Origin: Paracoccus sp. TOH
GTDB lineage: Bacteria > Pseudomonadota > Alphaproteobacteria > Rhodobacterales > Rhodobacteraceae
Assembly: GCF_030388245.1 (NCBI RefSeq)
Contig: NZ_CP098360.1
Span: 2,068,501 to 2,132,500, forward strand
Reading direction: 5' to 3'
Length of the DNA stretch: 64,000 nt
Made by a program: the position numbers and the translations under genes. This document shows positions 10,127 through 19,450 of the stretch, piece by piece. The stretch's first letter is position 1, and every line of letters starts with the position of its first letter. Under the pieces are notes generated by a model, which was not told the origin of the DNA, did not search any database, and saw nothing but the letters and a program-made list of their open reading frames with translations.

Positions 10127-10600
10127 TCACTCCAGATGGCTTTCCAGGAACCACAGATCCTTGTCGGCGGTGCGCGAGGCGGCGGTGAACAGGTCGGCGG
10201 TATCGGCATCCCCGGCCTCGTCGGTGGTGCCGATGGCGGCGCGGACCTTCCCGCCGTAATCGCGCATCCGTTCGCAGACCGCCTTGATATGGTCCTCGGC
10301 CTTGGTCAGGTCGGTGGGGTATTCCTTCAGCGTGCTGGCCTTGGCCACCTTCTCGACCGTGCCGACGGCGACGCCGTCCAGCACCTGCACGCGCTCGGCC
10401 ATCATGTCCACATGCTCGTCCAGCCGCGCCTTCACGGTGTCGAACAGCTCGTGCACCGCGATGAAGTTGCGGCCCTTCACGTTCCAATGCGCCTGCTTGA
10501 TCGCCGCCGACAGCGCCAGCGCGTCGGCCAGGCGGGCATTCAACTCGGCGATCGCGGTCTTGCGGGCATTGTCGCTGAGCCCTTTGACATTCACAGCCAT
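10127..10600 (-). CDS. dps: Dps-family ferritin-like protein
   Basis: Starvation/oxidative-stress mini-ferritin of 157 residues that oxidises and stores iron and may protect DNA. The ferroxidase signature is visible: KQAHWNVKGRNFIAVHELFD followed by DEHVDMMAERV, and the C-terminal helix DLFTAASRTADKDLWFLESHLE. The start is ATG 10600, preceded by GAAGGAGAG at good spacing; an upstream ATG would add eight residues without a ribosome site. It is monocistronic and convergent with the BMP operon. Confidence 0.93.
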   Translation of the reverse strand: MAVNVKGLSDNARKTAIAELNARLADALALSAAIKQAHWNVKGRNFIAVHELFDTVKARLDEHVDMMAERVQVLDGVAVGTVEKVAKASTLKEYPTDLTKAEDHIKAVCERMRDYGGKVRAAIGTTDEAGDADTADLFTAASRTADKDLWFLESHLE

Positions 10601-10689
10601 GAAACTCTCCTTCGTCAGGTTCATCCTTGCAACGAAGGCCGGGACGCGACGGTTCCCCGCGACGCCGGGTCAAACCGCCGCAGGCACAG

Positions 10690-10722
10690 AAAAAGGGCGG
10701 CGCTTCCTGCGAAGCACCGCCC
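10690..10722 (-). terminator. Intrinsic terminator of acpP
   Basis: On the minus strand GGGCGGTGCTTC and GAAGCGCCGCCC form a stem followed by TTTTT. It lies about 25 bp past the acpP stop. Confidence 0.85.
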
Positions 10723-10745
10723 CTGCAAACTCGCTCAGAGCTGGA

Positions 10746-10979
10746 TCAGACCGCGCCCTGGATGAACTTCACCGCGTCGCCGAAGGTCTGGATCGTCTCG
10801 GCGGCGTCATCGGGGATCTCGATGCCGAACTCTTCCTCGAACGCCATGACCAGTTCCACGGTATCCAGCGAATCGGCGCCGAGATCGTCGATGAACGAGG
10901 CGGTTTCCGTCACCTTGTCCTCATCGACACCCAGGTGCTCGACGACGATTTTCTTCACGCGATCAGCAATATCGCTCAT
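10746..10979 (-). CDS. acpP: Acyl carrier protein
   Basis: ACP of 77 residues, the carrier of growing acyl chains in type II fatty acid synthesis. The phosphopantetheine attachment site is the Ser of GADSLDTVE near residue 37, and the protein is acidic with [18 protein letters not shown] as expected. ATG 10979 is preceded by GAGGAAGAG. It lies in the same orientation downstream of fabD and fabG, with a 136-bp gap that probably carries its own strong promoter. Confidence 0.98.
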   Translation of the reverse strand: MSDIADRVKKIVVEHLGVDEDKVTETASFIDDLGADSLDTVELVMAFEEEFGIEIPDDAAETIQTFGDAVKFIQGAV

Positions 10980-11115
10980 GTCTCTTCCTCGTTTTCGCGG
11001 GCAATCCGCCCAGATGTTCCAGCGATTGCCGGTCACAGCCCAGGGCGGTTCCCCTGCAGCCTTGCTTGCGGGATATAGCACGGAGACGTGATCTTGCAAC
11101 CCGCATAAACCATCA

Positions 11116-11853
11116 TCAGATCATCGCCATGCCGCCATTCACATGCAGCGTGGTGCCGGTGACATAGCCCGCCTCGGGGCTGGCCAGATACAGCACCGCG
11201 CCGGCGATTTCCTGCGCCGAACCCATGCGCCCGGCGGGGATCTGCGCCAGGATCCGGCCCTTCTGCTCGTCGTTCAGCTTGTCGGTCATCGCAGTCTCGA
11301 TGAAGCCGGGCGCGACGCAGTTCACCGTGATCCCGCGCGAGGCGACCTCATAGGCCAGGCTCTTCGACATGCCCACGAGCCCCGCCTTGGCGGCGGCGTA
11401 ATTGCCCTGGCCCGGATTGCCGGTGGCACCGACGACCGAGCCGATGTTCACGATCCGGCCCCAGCGCGCCTTCATCATGCCGCGCAACACCCCCCGGCAC
11501 AGCCGGAAGCTCGAGGTCAGGTTCACCTCGATCACCTGCGCCCATTCCTCGTCCGACATGCGCATGAACAGGTTGTCACGGGTGATGCCGGCATTGTTGA
11601 CCAGGATGTCGACCGAGCCCATGGCCTCGGCCGCCGCCTTGGGCAGCGCCTCGACCGCGGCCGCATCCGACAGGTTCGCGGTCACGACATGCGCCCGCGA
11701 CCCCAGTTTCCCGGCCAGCTCGCGCAGCGGCGCCTCGCGCGTGCCCGACAGCGCCACCGTGGCGCCGGCGGCATGCAGCGCCTCGGCCACCGCACCGCCG
11801 ATCCCGCCCGAAGCCCCGGTCACCAGCGCATTCCTGCCCGTCAGATCAAACAT
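11116..11853 (-). CDS. fabG: 3-oxoacyl-ACP reductase
   Basis: NADPH-dependent SDR of 245 residues that reduces 3-oxoacyl-ACP. It has the TGASGGIG cofactor loop, NNAG near residue 86, the catalytic Ser (NIGSVVG), YAAAKAG Tyr/Lys pair, and the C-terminal GMAMI ending typical of FabG. The ATG at 11853 is used; the codon before it is TTG and is less likely. It lies between fabD and acpP, all transcribed leftward. Confidence 0.96.
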   Translation of the reverse strand: MFDLTGRNALVTGASGGIGGAVAEALHAAGATVALSGTREAPLRELAGKLGSRAHVVTANLSDAAAVEALPKAAAEAMGSVDILVNNAGITRDNLFMRMSDEEWAQVIEVNLTSSFRLCRGVLRGMMKARWGRIVNIGSVVGATGNPGQGNYAAAKAGLVGMSKSLAYEVASRGITVNCVAPGFIETAMTDKLNDEQKGRILAQIPAGRMGSAQEIAGAVLYLASPEAGYVTGTTLHVNGGMAMI

Positions 11854-11917
11854 CAAGCTCTTTCTCCGTTTTCCAAATACCCCGGGGGAATCCCGCAGGG
11901 ATGGGGGCGGAGCCCCC

Positions 11918-12844
11918 TTATGCCTTCAGCGCCGCAATATCGCCCGGCACGCCGATATTCCGCACTGCTGCCTCTTTCGAGATGCGCTTGATCATCCCCG
12001 ACAGCGCCTTGCCGGCGCCGATCTCCCAGAATTCGGCGACGCCCGCGCCGGCCAGGAACTCGACCGACTCGCGCCAGCGCACCGCGCCGGTCACCTGCTC
12101 GACCAGCAGCCGGCGGATGGCGCCCGGCTCGCTCACCGGCTCGGCGCGGACATTGGCGACCAGCGGCACGGCCGGGGCGGCGATTTCGACCGCCGCCAGC
12201 GCCTCGGCCATCACCGCCGCCGCCGGCTGCATCAGCGCCGAATGGAACGGCGCCGAGACTGGCAGCATCAGCGCCCGCTTGGCGCCGCGCTCCTTCGCCA
12301 GCCCTGCCGCCCGCTCCACGGCGGCCTTGTGGCCCGAAATCACCACCTGCGCCGGATCGTTGTCATTGGCGGCCTGGCAGACCTCGCCCTCGGCCGCGTC
12401 CCGCGCGATCTGGTCCACCGCGGCGAAATCCAGGCCCAGGATCGCCGCCATGGCGCCCTGCCCGACCGGCACCGCCTCCTGCATGGCCTGGCCGCGCAGG
12501 CGCAAAAGCCGCGCGGTATCGGCAAGGCTCAGCGCCCCGGCCGCGCAAAGCGCCGAATATTCACCCAGCGAATGGCCGGCGACGAAATCCGCGTCCGCGA
12601 TGCCGAACCCCTCGGCCTCCAGCGCCCGGAAGGCCGCAAGCGAGGTGGCCATCAGCGCCGGCTGGGCGTTCTGGGTCAGGGTCAGCGTCTCGATATCGCC
12701 GTTCCAGATCAGCTCCGACAGGCTCTCACCCAGCGCCTCGTCCACCTCGGCAAAGACTGCGCGCGCCGCCGGATAGGCCTCGGCCAATTCGCGCCCCATG
12801 CCGACGACCTGGGCGCCCTGCCCCGGAAATACGAATGCCCGCAT
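11918..12844 (-). CDS. fabD: Malonyl-CoA:ACP transacylase
   Basis: The 308-residue enzyme loads malonate onto ACP. The FPGQGAQ motif is at the start, QNAQPALMAT follows, the catalytic Ser is in GHSLGEY near residue 92, and PVSAPFHSALM carries the active-site His near residue 200. It is first in the fabD-fabG-acpP set, 64 bp upstream of fabG. Length and motifs match the family fully. Confidence 0.97.
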   Translation of the reverse strand: MRAFVFPGQGAQVVGMGRELAEAYPAARAVFAEVDEALGESLSELIWNGDIETLTLTQNAQPALMATSLAAFRALEAEGFGIADADFVAGHSLGEYSALCAAGALSLADTARLLRLRGQAMQEAVPVGQGAMAAILGLDFAAVDQIARDAAEGEVCQAANDNDPAQVVISGHKAAVERAAGLAKERGAKRALMLPVSAPFHSALMQPAAAVMAEALAAVEIAAPAVPLVANVRAEPVSEPGAIRRLLVEQVTGAVRWRESVEFLAGAGVAEFWEIGAGKALSGMIKRISKEAAVRNIGVPGDIAALKA

Positions 12845-12916
12845 CGCGGAATCCCTTCTGTCTCATGTCCTTGTGACAGCCTTAGCCCGGCGGGGGACGT
12901 CCCGCAACCGCGCCGC

Positions 12917-14257
12917 TCAGCGCGGAATCACGATCTCGGCCCGCAGCCCGCCCAGCCGCTCGCCCTCGCCCAGCCGCAGCTGGCCGCCATGGGCGCGCGC
13001 GATATCGGCGGCGATCGACAGGCCCAGGCCCACGCCCTGGCCGCGATTCTGGTTCCTGGCCGGGTCGAGCCGGGTGAAGGGCTTCAGCGCCTCCTCGCGC
13101 TTCTCGGGCGGGATGCCCGGGCCATCATCCTCGACCGAGATGCGGAAATAGCTCGGCCCCAGCGCCGCATCGACCTCGGCGCGTTCGCCATAGCGCACGG
13201 CATTGCCGATCAGGTTCTCGACGGCGCGGCGCAGGCTGTCGCGGCGGAAGGTGGCGCGGCCGGCCTCGTCCCCGGTCAGTGCATGCAGAACCACCCGCTG
13301 GCCGCCGCGCTGCGCATCGGCGACGATGCCGCGCAGGAAGTCCAGCGCCGGCACCGGCTCGGGCGGCGCGTCCTGGGCCGCATCGCGGGCATGGTCCAGG
13401 AAGGCGTCGACCATGGTGCCCATCGCCGCCACGTCGCTTTCCAGCGCCGCGATCTCGTCCGGCTCGGGCGGGTAGTCGGGGCTCAGCATCGACAGGCCCA
13501 GCCGCAGCCTGGTCAGCGGCGTGCGCAGGTCGTGGCTGACGCCGGACAGCATCTGCTTGCGCTGTTCGTTCTGGCGCTCGATGCGGGCGCGCATCTCCAG
13601 GAAGGCGGTGCCGGCGCTGCGGATCTCGCTGGCGCCGCCGGGACGATAGGGGATGATCCGGCCCTTGCCGTAATCCTCGGCGGCGCGCGCCAGGCGCCTG
13701 ATCGGCCGCAGCTGGTTGCGCAGGAAGATGGTGGCGATGGCGGTCATCAGAAGCGAGGTGCCGATCATCAGCACCAGCAGCTGATGCGGGTTCGAGGCGC
13801 TGACCCGCACCCGCGGAAACACCAGTTGATAGGGGCCCCAGCGGCCCTGCAGCGTCACCCGCACCTCGCGGCGCCGGCTCAGGTCGACGGCGCGCACTTC
13901 GGCGACCTTCTCGTGCAGCTCGGTGATGACGATGCGGCCCGAGAGGTCGTAGAAGACCCGCCGGTCCTCGCCCCCGGCCCCGGCCGGCAGGATCAGCTGC
14001 AGCCCCAGCGGCCCGGTCACCTCCTGCGCCGCCGCCCGCGCGGCGGCGATATCCGGGGCGGCGTCGATGCGGTGGACGACCAGCCCGATCTCGCTGGCCA
14101 TGCCCGAGCTCATCTGCCGGGTCACGTCCTCGAAATGCCGCTGCAGGAACATGACGGTGACGACCACGGTCACCACCGCCACCGGCAGGAACAGGATCAG
14201 CGCCGCCCGCCCGTAGAGGCCGCGCGGCATCACCCGTTTCAGCCAGTCGAAATTCAT
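12917..14257 (-). CDS. EnvZ-like sensor histidine kinase
   Basis: Transmembrane histidine kinase of 446 residues. Domains in order are an N-terminal membrane segment (about 16-36), a periplasmic sensor of about 115 residues, a second membrane segment (LLVLMIGTSLLMTAIATIFL), a HAMP region (RNQLRPIRRLARAAEDYGKG), the dimerisation/phosphoacceptor helix with His in SHDLRTPLTRLRL, and an ATPase domain with NLIGNAVRYG (N box), VEDDGPGIPPE (G1) and GVGLGLSIA (G2). I prefer ATG 14257 (MNFDWLKRVMPRGLYGRAAL) on family resemblance; 14272 is possible. No response regulator lies beside it in this window, so its partner must be encoded elsewhere. Confidence 0.9.
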   Translation of the reverse strand: MNFDWLKRVMPRGLYGRAALILFLPVAVVTVVVTVMFLQRHFEDVTRQMSSGMASEIGLVVHRIDAAPDIAAARAAAQEVTGPLGLQLILPAGAGGEDRRVFYDLSGRIVITELHEKVAEVRAVDLSRRREVRVTLQGRWGPYQLVFPRVRVSASNPHQLLVLMIGTSLLMTAIATIFLRNQLRPIRRLARAAEDYGKGRIIPYRPGGASEIRSAGTAFLEMRARIERQNEQRKQMLSGVSHDLRTPLTRLRLGLSMLSPDYPPEPDEIAALESDVAAMGTMVDAFLDHARDAAQDAPPEPVPALDFLRGIVADAQRGGQRVVLHALTGDEAGRATFRRDSLRRAVENLIGNAVRYGERAEVDAALGPSYFRISVEDDGPGIPPEKREEALKPFTRLDPARNQNRGQGVGLGLSIAADIARAHGGQLRLGEGERLGGLRAEIVIPR

Positions 14258-14315
14258 CGCCCTTCGCCTCATTGCGGCCTTGGAAAACCGGCCGGCCCGC
14301 GTCTAGGTTAACCGC

Positions 14316-15182
14316 ATGACAAGCACCGAGAAAGCCCTGCGGATCATCACCGCCGACAATCCCTCGCCCCTGACCGGGCCGGGCACCAACACTTTCCTGC
14401 TGGGCCGCGACCAGATCGCGGTGATCGACCCCGGCCCCGACCTGCCCGCCCATCGCCAGGCGATCCTGGCCGCGGCCGGGCATGGGCGGATCAGCCATAT
14501 CTTCGTGACCCATGCGCATCTGGATCATTCCGGCGGCGCCCGGGCCCTGGCGCAGGCCACCGGCGCGCCCATCCTGGGCTTCGGCCCGGCCGAGGCCGGG
14601 CGCTCGGCGGTGATGGCGCGCCTGGCGCGCGAGGGCGGCATCGCCGGCGGCGAGGGACTCGACCGCGATTTCCTGCCCGACATCGCGCTGGCGGACGGCG
14701 CCGCGGTCGAAAGCGACGAATGGCGCCTGACCGCGCTGCACACGCCCGGCCATTTCGCCGGCCATCTGAGCTTTCGCCACGAGGCGGTGATCTTTTGCGG
14801 CGACGTGGTGATGGGCTGGTCCTCGACGCTGATCTCGCCGCCCGACGGCGACCTGGCGGATTACTTCCGTTCGCTGGCGCGGCTCGATTCGGCGGACGCG
14901 CGGCTTCTGCTGCCGGCGCATGGCGCGGCGGTGGGCGATCCCGCGACCCGGCTGGCCGAGCTTGCCGCGCATCGCCGCGAGCGTACGGCGCAGATTCTGT
15001 CGGCGCTGCGGGCCGGTCCCGCCACGGCCGAAAACCTTGCGCGGCGAATCTATGAGGTGCCGCCGGCACTGATTCCCGCCGCCACCCGCAACGTGCTGGC
15101 GCATCTGATCGCGCTGTCCGAGCTTGGCGCGGTCTCGACCCCGGGTCCGATCGCGGCGGATTCGGAGTTTTCGCCGCATTGA
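14316..15182 (+). CDS. MBL-fold metallo-hydrolase (LACTB2-like)
   Basis: Zinc hydrolase of 288 residues. The metal site THAHLDHSGG (HxHxDH) is near residue 68, with further ligands at LHTPGHFAGH and FCGDVVMGWSST. A C-terminal winged-helix-like region (residues about 225-280) matches the LACTB2-type subgroup, known for nuclease or thioesterase-like activities. The substrate cannot be predicted. It ends 104 bp before tRNA-Asn and is the last core gene before the island. Confidence 0.88.
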   Translation: MTSTEKALRIITADNPSPLTGPGTNTFLLGRDQIAVIDPGPDLPAHRQAILAAAGHGRISHIFVTHAHLDHSGGARALAQATGAPILGFGPAEAGRSAVMARLAREGGIAGGEGLDRDFLPDIALADGAAVESDEWRLTALHTPGHFAGHLSFRHEAVIFCGDVVMGWSSTLISPPDGDLADYFRSLARLDSADARLLLPAHGAAVGDPATRLAELAAHRRERTAQILSALRAGPATAENLARRIYEVPPALIPAATRNVLAHLIALSELGAVSTPGPIAADSEFSPH

Positions 15183-15286
15183 GCGGCGGGTGACGGACCC
15201 GTCATGCAGATTTTTCGCTACCGGGAAAAAAATCCGCAAACCCCTCTGGACGACCCGAAACAGCGCGGCTATACACCGCCCCGTGT

Positions 15287-15361
15287 TCCGGCGTAGCTCA
15301 GCGGTAGAGCAGTTGACTGTTAATCAATTGGTCGTAGGTTCGATCCCTACCGCCGGAGCCA
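15287..15361 (+). tRNA. tRNA-Asn (anticodon GTT), CCA encoded
   Basis: The cloverleaf is readable: acceptor TCCGGCG/CGCCGGA, D arm with AGCTCAGCGGTAGAGC, anticodon loop CTGTTAA (GTT), T arm GGTTCGATCC and encoded 3' CCA at 15359-15361. The last 17 bases plus AAA form the island attachment site, and the gene stays intact after integration. Confidence 0.97.
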
Positions 15362-15364
15362 AAA
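15345..15364 (+). repeat. attL: 20-bp direct repeat in the tRNA-Asn 3' end
   Basis: The sequence CCCTACCGCCGGAGCCAAAA covers the T-arm end, acceptor 3' strand and CCA. It is repeated perfectly at 56657-56676. Together with the adjacent integrase this marks the left edge of an integrated element. The preceding base (T vs C) and the next base (T vs A) differ between copies. Confidence 0.93.
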
Positions 15365-15482
15365 TTTCCCAAGCTACGAGAATTGTTGTGTAAATCAGCC
15401 CTGCGGGGCGGTGTGCGACAAGGGTGTCATACGTATGACACCTGCAGGCCACGGCGAGGCAGCCCGATAAGGGGGTATTGCC

Positions 15483-17483
15483 TTGGGCTTGCAGACGCAT
15501 GTTTTCCGTCGTGGCGCGACCTATGTTTGGCGCCGACGCCTGCCTCTTTCGCTGGGTGGCGCGCTGATGCAGGTCAGCCTGCGCACCCGCGATCCCTTGA
15601 TTGCCCGGCGTCTTGCCTTACTTCTGGGGGCAGAGGGGTGTCGGGTGTTCGACCAGATGATGCAAAGCAAACTCAGCCGGGACGAAGCGCGCAGCCTGTT
15701 GCAGGCGGCGATTCTGCGGGCTTTGGATCAGATCGAGGCGGCCCGCGCCAATATTCCCGACCGCACCGCCCCGGACGCTTGGCAGCAGGCGCTGAGTGCC
15801 GACTGGGTGATGGGCAAGGCCTGCGAACTGGTCGGCCATCGCGGCGCGGCAGCCGCGCCGGTTCCCGATAGCGATCGCGACGCCATGCGCGTTGAGGGGC
15901 GCAGCGACGCCGAAATTGCTTCGGTCAGCCATCATGTCGACATGCTTGCGCAGAATTTTGACCGCGACCCGCGGCTTGGTCCGAACCGCCCGGGATACGA
16001 TTTGATGTGCAGGGCACTGGGCCGGGACAAATTCAGTCAGGGCGAGGTGAATAACGGGCGCCAAATCGTGCAGCGCGGGCGTGGCGCGGCCTATCAGATC
16101 GCCAGCCTCGGGCACCTGCCCGCGATCGAAACCGCTGCAGCCGAGGCCATGGATCTGGCCGAGGGGCGCAAGCCCGTCACCAAACATGCGCCGGTGTCGC
16201 AGCCTGTTCAGCCGCAGCTGGTGCTGATTCCCCCGGCCGCTGAGCCGTCCCCCGCAGGACTGACGCCCTCAGAACCATCCCCCGCAGAACCTGCGGCGCT
16301 TTATGATCCTTCGATTGCGGCGCTGGCCGACCGGCTGATGGCACAGAAAAAGCGTCAGAAGATGTCCGCGCAGATGATCGACCAGATGCACAAGGTCTAT
16401 GACCTGTTCATCGAGGCGACCGGCGTCTCGGACATCCGGCAGCTGCGGCAGGAGCATCTGGCACGTTTTATCGACGTGCTGAACCAACTGCCCAAGTCCT
16501 ATCGCAAGTCGCCAAAGGACCGGCTGAAGACTCTGGCCCAGATCCTTGACGCCGCGCAGGGCAAGCCGGTTGGACTGTCGCCGACGACGATCAACCGCAA
16601 CATCGACTATATCGGCCAGCTTCTGAAAAAAGCGCGCAGCGAGGGCTTTACCTCGGTGGTGATGCTGGATCCCGGCAGCCTGCGCGAACGCAAGAGCCGC
16701 CGCGACCGGGACGAGCGCCCGGCCTTCACCCTCGAGGATATCGGCAAAATCTTCAGCCACCCGATCTGGCACGGCTGGAAAAGCAAACGCCATTGGCAGG
16801 AGCCGGGCTCGAACCTGATCCGCGACGGGCTGTTCTGGGTGCCGATGATTGCGGCCTTGACCGGCGCGCGCGGGGCCGAGATTGCAGGCCTCAAGGCCGA
16901 GGATCTCGAGGTCATCGACGGCATCCCGGTGATGCATTTCCGGCCGAACCCGAACCGGGGTCTGAAGAACCTGGTGTCGGAGCGCACCCTGCCGCTGCAT
17001 CCGCAACTGGTCGCACTTGGGCTGATGGAGCACGCCCGCCTGGCGCTGACGGGACCGCGTGGCGATCTGTTCCCCGATCAGCGGCCAAAGTCCGGCACCA
17101 AGTTCGGCGACCCGCTGGACTACCGCTTCCGGCTGCTGATCCAGCGCCAGCTCTCGGGCAATCCCGAGGGCAAAGTGCTGCACAGCTTCCGGCACTATGT
17201 CGCGACGCAGCTGGGCCGGATCGAGGGCTTGCGCGAACAGGTGCGCAAGGACATCCTTGGCCATGCGGGCGACTCGATCACCGCCGAGCGCTATAGCGAG
17301 ACGACCCCGCTGGCCGCCAAGCTGGCAGCCCTTCGTCAACTGCCCCCGCTGCCCGTGCGCGATCTCGCGGCAGATGTTCGGGCCGTTGAAGCTGTGCGGG
17401 CCGTGGCCCGCAAGACCCGCAAGGATGGGCCTTGCCCGTCCGCGCAGTTGCCCCTTGGGCGACGGAGCGCCTCCCCGGCGTAA
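15483..17483 (+). CDS. Tyrosine recombinase (island integrase)
   Basis: Phage-type integrase of 666 residues, long for the family. An N-terminal region of about 250 residues (starting LQTHVFRRGATYVWRRRLP, as in other DUF6538-like integrase N-termini) is followed by a Pro-rich linker (about 235-275), a core-binding domain and the catalytic domain. Catalytic residues are Arg in TGARGAEIAGL, His-x-x-Arg in HSFRHYVATQ, His in LGHAGDS and Tyr in ERYSETTPL. The start TTG at 15483 is supported by AAGGGGG a few bases upstream. It lies 119 bp from attL, as expected for tRNA-targeting integrases. Confidence 0.92.
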   Translation: MGLQTHVFRRGATYVWRRRLPLSLGGALMQVSLRTRDPLIARRLALLLGAEGCRVFDQMMQSKLSRDEARSLLQAAILRALDQIEAARANIPDRTAPDAWQQALSADWVMGKACELVGHRGAAAAPVPDSDRDAMRVEGRSDAEIASVSHHVDMLAQNFDRDPRLGPNRPGYDLMCRALGRDKFSQGEVNNGRQIVQRGRGAAYQIASLGHLPAIETAAAEAMDLAEGRKPVTKHAPVSQPVQPQLVLIPPAAEPSPAGLTPSEPSPAEPAALYDPSIAALADRLMAQKKRQKMSAQMIDQMHKVYDLFIEATGVSDIRQLRQEHLARFIDVLNQLPKSYRKSPKDRLKTLAQILDAAQGKPVGLSPTTINRNIDYIGQLLKKARSEGFTSVVMLDPGSLRERKSRRDRDERPAFTLEDIGKIFSHPIWHGWKSKRHWQEPGSNLIRDGLFWVPMIAALTGARGAEIAGLKAEDLEVIDGIPVMHFRPNPNRGLKNLVSERTLPLHPQLVALGLMEHARLALTGPRGDLFPDQRPKSGTKFGDPLDYRFRLLIQRQLSGNPEGKVLHSFRHYVATQLGRIEGLREQVRKDILGHAGDSITAERYSETTPLAAKLAALRQLPPLPVRDLAADVRAVEAVRAVARKTRKDGPCPSAQLPLGRRSASPA

Positions 17484-17497
17484 GGGGCAGACCACCG

Positions 17498-17515
17498 AGG
17501 TAGCTTTAGCTACCT
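17498..17515. terminator. Perfect 8-bp palindromic hairpin after the integrase
   Basis: AGGTAGCT / AGCTACCT with a 2-nt TT spacer lies 15 bp after the integrase stop. It has no strong T tract, so it may be a weak terminator or a protein-binding palindrome. Nothing else in the 300-bp gap 17484-17784 could be assigned; a transfer origin for the relaxase would be expected here but is not recognisable. Confidence 0.4.
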
Positions 17516-17784
17516 ATAGTCTGTCACTATGGGTAGGCCGAAGGCGCTGAATTGCCCCTCCAAACTTCCGCGTGCGATCCTCTTCTTCCTGCTGCGATGC
17601 GGCCCTCTGATCCCGCCGTTCGCAGCACCTGACGGACCGCCATTTGCAGCGATCTGCCGCCCGCATTCGGCACCCGCCGGAATGGCGCCGACATATTTCT
17701 GAAATTCGAGGCCGTTAGCGCCTTAGGTTTTTTCGCGGATGCGCGATAGCTGGATGGCCATGATCCAAACCAGGGACCCCAATC

Positions 17785-19368
17785 ATGGCCTTCCAATTCG
17801 TCCATATCGAGACCTACGCAGAGCAACCCAAAGCCGTCAAAGGCGCCCCGGACCAGTTCAACAGCGCCGAACAGGTTCTGGGTGAGGCCGCGCGCGAGGG
17901 GCATTTCTCGCAGCATGTCGAGAACCCGCAAGAAGCAATACAGCTGATGTATCCCGGCTCGATCACCCTGGCCGAATTGCGGGCAAAACGCGCCGCCCTT
18001 CTCGCCGGGATCCGCGAAACCGTGACAGGCGCGAACGGAAAGACCTATACGCGCAGACTGCGTGCCGATGCAGCCACCCTCTATACCGAGATCCATTCGC
18101 ATCCGATGACGCCGCAGGACATGAAGGCTGATCCGGATAAAAAACGTCAGATTTCTGTCTGGATAAAACGTATCGTCAGGGATTTCACGGCCCGCATGCC
18201 AGTCGGCATCGACTGGACGGTTGTCGTGCATCTGGACGAAGGCCATGTGCATATCCACATTCTCGCCATCAACACGCCCGATCCGAAACTTGATGCCAAC
18301 AAACTGCATGTCGGCAAATGCGCAGCCGCCCGGTGGCGCGCTTGCAACGACAGCGATGTCATCGCCCCGCTGCCAAAACCGGAACTGATCGCGCGCCCCC
18401 TGAAACCGAAAAAAGAACGCTCCAGCAAAAATCGACAGACCCAGGCCAAGCGCGATGCGCGCCATGCAGAAGCCGTTGTCGCATGGGAAGAGTCCTGCGT
18501 GTCGATCGACGCTGTAAATACGGCCCGCATCTCGCAGTGGGAAACCGCAAACACCGCACACATCAAAGCTGCTCGCCTTCTGCGGGGAAAACCCGGCGTC
18601 CAGCGCGCATTCAACGACGAGATGAAAGCCTTTCAGGATCGCTATTATGATGCCGTCGGCAAATATTGCGGCCTGCTGCGCGTCGGTCCGCACCTCACTC
18701 GAAAATCGACCAAGGCCTATGCCGCCGATAAAGCCCAGGCAAAGCACATCGCCGAGACCCTTGCCGAGTCCGAGCGGACACAGGAGCAGTTGTTGGAGCA
18801 ACGTAAAGATTTGGACAGACAGCAGGCCGAGTTGTCGCAGATCGACCACGAGCAGAGGATCAGGCAAGAATCCCTGGAGGCGCGAGAGGATCGCCTGATC
18901 GCCGATCAGACGGAATTCGCCCGCGGGGAAGATATGATCCGGAAAAAGGTAAAGGTGGCACGGCAGGATCTGGAGCGGGAAAGGTCTGAGATAGCGGCGG
19001 CGCAGCGCGAGAAAGAGCAGCAGCTTGCGGAGCAAGCTGCTGCCTTGAAGAAAAAGGAACATGAACTGGTCCAGACGGCGATTGCCCTCAAGAACCAGCG
19101 TGAAGAGTTCGACGATGCCGTCGAAGCCATGGATGAGGTGCTCACCGCCGTCGAATCCGGCGAGACCACGGTCGACGGCGGAAAGCTGAATTTCCAGCGC
19201 ATGCCCGCATTCTTGCACGGTATGCGCAACATCGCCCCTGAGCAGCGCAGCCCGATACAGAAACTCGTGGGACGGTTCATCAACGTGATCAACCGCTTCC
19301 AACAGGGCATTGATGCGATGCGATTTGGACGCGGGTCCGATAACGACAGCCAGTCACCGGGACTCTAG
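17785..19368 (+). CDS. Mob/Pre-type relaxase with coiled-coil tail
   Basis: Protein of 527 residues. The first 200 residues look like a plasmid mobilisation (MobV/Pre, HUH) relaxase: VVVHLDEGHVHIHILAINTPDPKLDANKLHVGK contains the His-x-His-x-hydrophobic metal site near residues 152-156. Residues about 320-450 are a long charged coiled coil (QEQLLEQRKDLDRQQAELSQIDHEQRIRQE and on). The usual role is nicking at oriT and piloting DNA during mobilisation. ATG 17785 starts at MAFQFVHIETYAEQPK, as relaxases of this type begin. A degenerate copy of its HUH region lies at 56371-56545. Confidence 0.8.
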   Translation: MAFQFVHIETYAEQPKAVKGAPDQFNSAEQVLGEAAREGHFSQHVENPQEAIQLMYPGSITLAELRAKRAALLAGIRETVTGANGKTYTRRLRADAATLYTEIHSHPMTPQDMKADPDKKRQISVWIKRIVRDFTARMPVGIDWTVVVHLDEGHVHIHILAINTPDPKLDANKLHVGKCAAARWRACNDSDVIAPLPKPELIARPLKPKKERSSKNRQTQAKRDARHAEAVVAWEESCVSIDAVNTARISQWETANTAHIKAARLLRGKPGVQRAFNDEMKAFQDRYYDAVGKYCGLLRVGPHLTRKSTKAYAADKAQAKHIAETLAESERTQEQLLEQRKDLDRQQAELSQIDHEQRIRQESLEAREDRLIADQTEFARGEDMIRKKVKVARQDLERERSEIAAAQREKEQQLAEQAAALKKKEHELVQTAIALKNQREEFDDAVEAMDEVLTAVESGETTVDGGKLNFQRMPAFLHGMRNIAPEQRSPIQKLVGRFINVINRFQQGIDAMRFGRGSDNDSQSPGL

Positions 19369-19450
19369 GGCATGATCGCCGTGCCGTGCGGCGCAGCTCT
19401 GCCCGAAGACTGAGTGTCAGCGTCTTTGATTCCGTAGTGGGTAAACGCCC

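Noticed and set aside
17527..19302. A long minus-strand frame opposite the relaxase
   Set aside because: The plus strand encodes a relaxase with an HUH motif and coiled coil; the antisense text shows no domain.
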